This document shows, piece after piece, positions 23,537 through 23,857 of a DNA stretch of 23,857 nucleotides. The translations under genes were made by a program, and so were the position numbers. Position 1 is the stretch's first letter, and every line of letters begins with the position of its first letter. The stretch spans positions 1-23,857 of IMG/VR virus record IMGVR_UViG_3300036399_000955, one strand, 5' to 3'. Below the pieces are notes generated by a model. It searched no databases. It was not told where the DNA came from and saw only the letters and a list, made by a program, of their open reading frames with translations. This DNA is from a virus.

Positions 23537-23857
23537 TATTTTATAATATTTAAAATTTGAATAATTGTACTCATAAACACTATTTCTTTATCTACTACTA
23601 ATGCATCTTTGGATAATCCTTCTGCGATTGTCAAAATTACATTTGCCGTATTACCTGCCGCGTATTCATCTACTCTACTATACAACATAGAATACATTTC
23701 AGAATAATCATTTAAACGATTGTCCGCAACTGCTTGTCTGATATTCATAAACATATTTCGTTTATCATCATTTGCTTTTAACAAATCTACCAATTTAGTT
23801 TGGAAGTTAGATTCCACCATAATTTGATGGTCTACTTTCAACTCTCCTTTTGCAGAT
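23536..23857 (-). CDS. 44: Clamp-loader large subunit, T4 gp44-like, C-terminal fragment (runs off the right edge)
   Basis: The frame is open to the last base of the window, giving the final ~107 codons of a longer gene. A TTG at 23841 could be mistaken for a start, but reading continues upstream as SAKGELKVD without a stop. The sequence MFMNIRQAVADNRLNDYSEM, then LYSRVDEYAAG, NVILTIAEGLSKDALVVDKE and an I-rich helix matches the C-terminal collar domain of phage gp44/RFC-small-subunit proteins, where an LxxxYDxxSxYF, AxYQYxxAFVADPE-like pattern is usual. The AAA+ motor domain lies beyond the edge. The gene order 44, zinc ribbon, 62 supports the call. Confidence 0.77.
   Translation of the reverse strand, partial: SAKGELKVDHQIMVESNFQTKLVDLLKANDDKRNMFMNIRQAVADNRLNDYSEMYSMLYSRVDEYAAGNTANVILTIAEGLSKDALVVDKEIVFMSTIIQILNIIK

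Noticed and set aside
23536-23841. Reading 23536-23841 as a complete 101 aa gene
   Set aside because: The apparent start is a TTG and the frame stays open to the window edge; the sequence is the C-terminal collar of gp44.

Overview
The window looks like part of a large T4-like tailed phage genome (or a fragment of a virus of that kind) from an AT-rich lineage that probably infects Bacteroidota. The phage signal comes from the right edge, where the C-terminus of a T4 gp44-type clamp-loader subunit, a zinc-ribbon protein and a gp62-type clamp-loader subunit follow one another. It is supported by small proteins of familiar phage type (a WLxGF/YNISPKQWD protein, an HNH-like protein with an IDF core, a HAD protein with an LTPGEYA segment). 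The Bacteroidota signal is the partial GroEL at the left edge, whose wording ([35 protein letters not shown]) resembles Bacteroidota GroELs. Most genes also have A-rich leaders with no clear Shine-Dalgarno, and base composition is about 30% GC by eye (not counted). All supported genes lie on the minus strand and are packed end to end, mostly with 1-4 base stop/start overlaps, so the window reads as one long co-transcribed block running from right to left. I found no tRNA, CRISPR array, IS element or attachment site, and no gene-free stretch above 60 bases.

Layout in transcription order. (1) 23857-21928: replication/recombination, with gp44 (partial), a zinc-ribbon protein, gp62, and a PD-(D/E)XK nuclease with four cysteines. 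(2) 21898-17175: two GT-B glycosyltransferases, an unknown protein with a GTG start, an SGNH hydrolase, a small phage protein and a GT2 glycosyltransferase. (3) 17178-9281: the densest glycan block, with a CgeB-like glycosyltransferase, a GalE-like epimerase, a class I methyltransferase, three glycosyltransferase-like proteins, a CmcI-like methyltransferase, a phosphoribulokinase/uridine-kinase-like domain fused to a class II aldolase, a sugar nucleotidylyltransferase and a very short GDPD-type phosphodiesterase. (4) 9312-4437: two GT-A-like proteins, a 2-oxoglutarate/Fe(II) oxygenase, an SGNH hydrolase, a probable structural protein, a membrane-anchored coiled-coil protein, a HAD phosphatase and a short CysC-like kinase. 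(5) 4440-1: an SGNH hydrolase, an HNH-like protein without its catalytic histidine, a GHMP sugar kinase of the HddA type, another SGNH hydrolase, an unannotated 56-residue ORF and groEL.

Taken together, roughly 20 kb carries nine glycosyltransferase-like genes plus sugar activation (kinases, nucleotidylyltransferase, epimerase, aldolase) and decoration (methyltransferases, SGNH esterases/acyltransferases, oxygenase, phosphodiesterase). My inference is that the phage builds or remodels a complex glycan, either on its own virion proteins or on the host surface. The sequence alone cannot say which. The least ordinary elements are the kinase-aldolase fusion with its co-translated nucleotidylyltransferase, the short-lid CysC-like kinase, the four SGNH proteins sharing a D-x-H signature, and the minimal GDPD.
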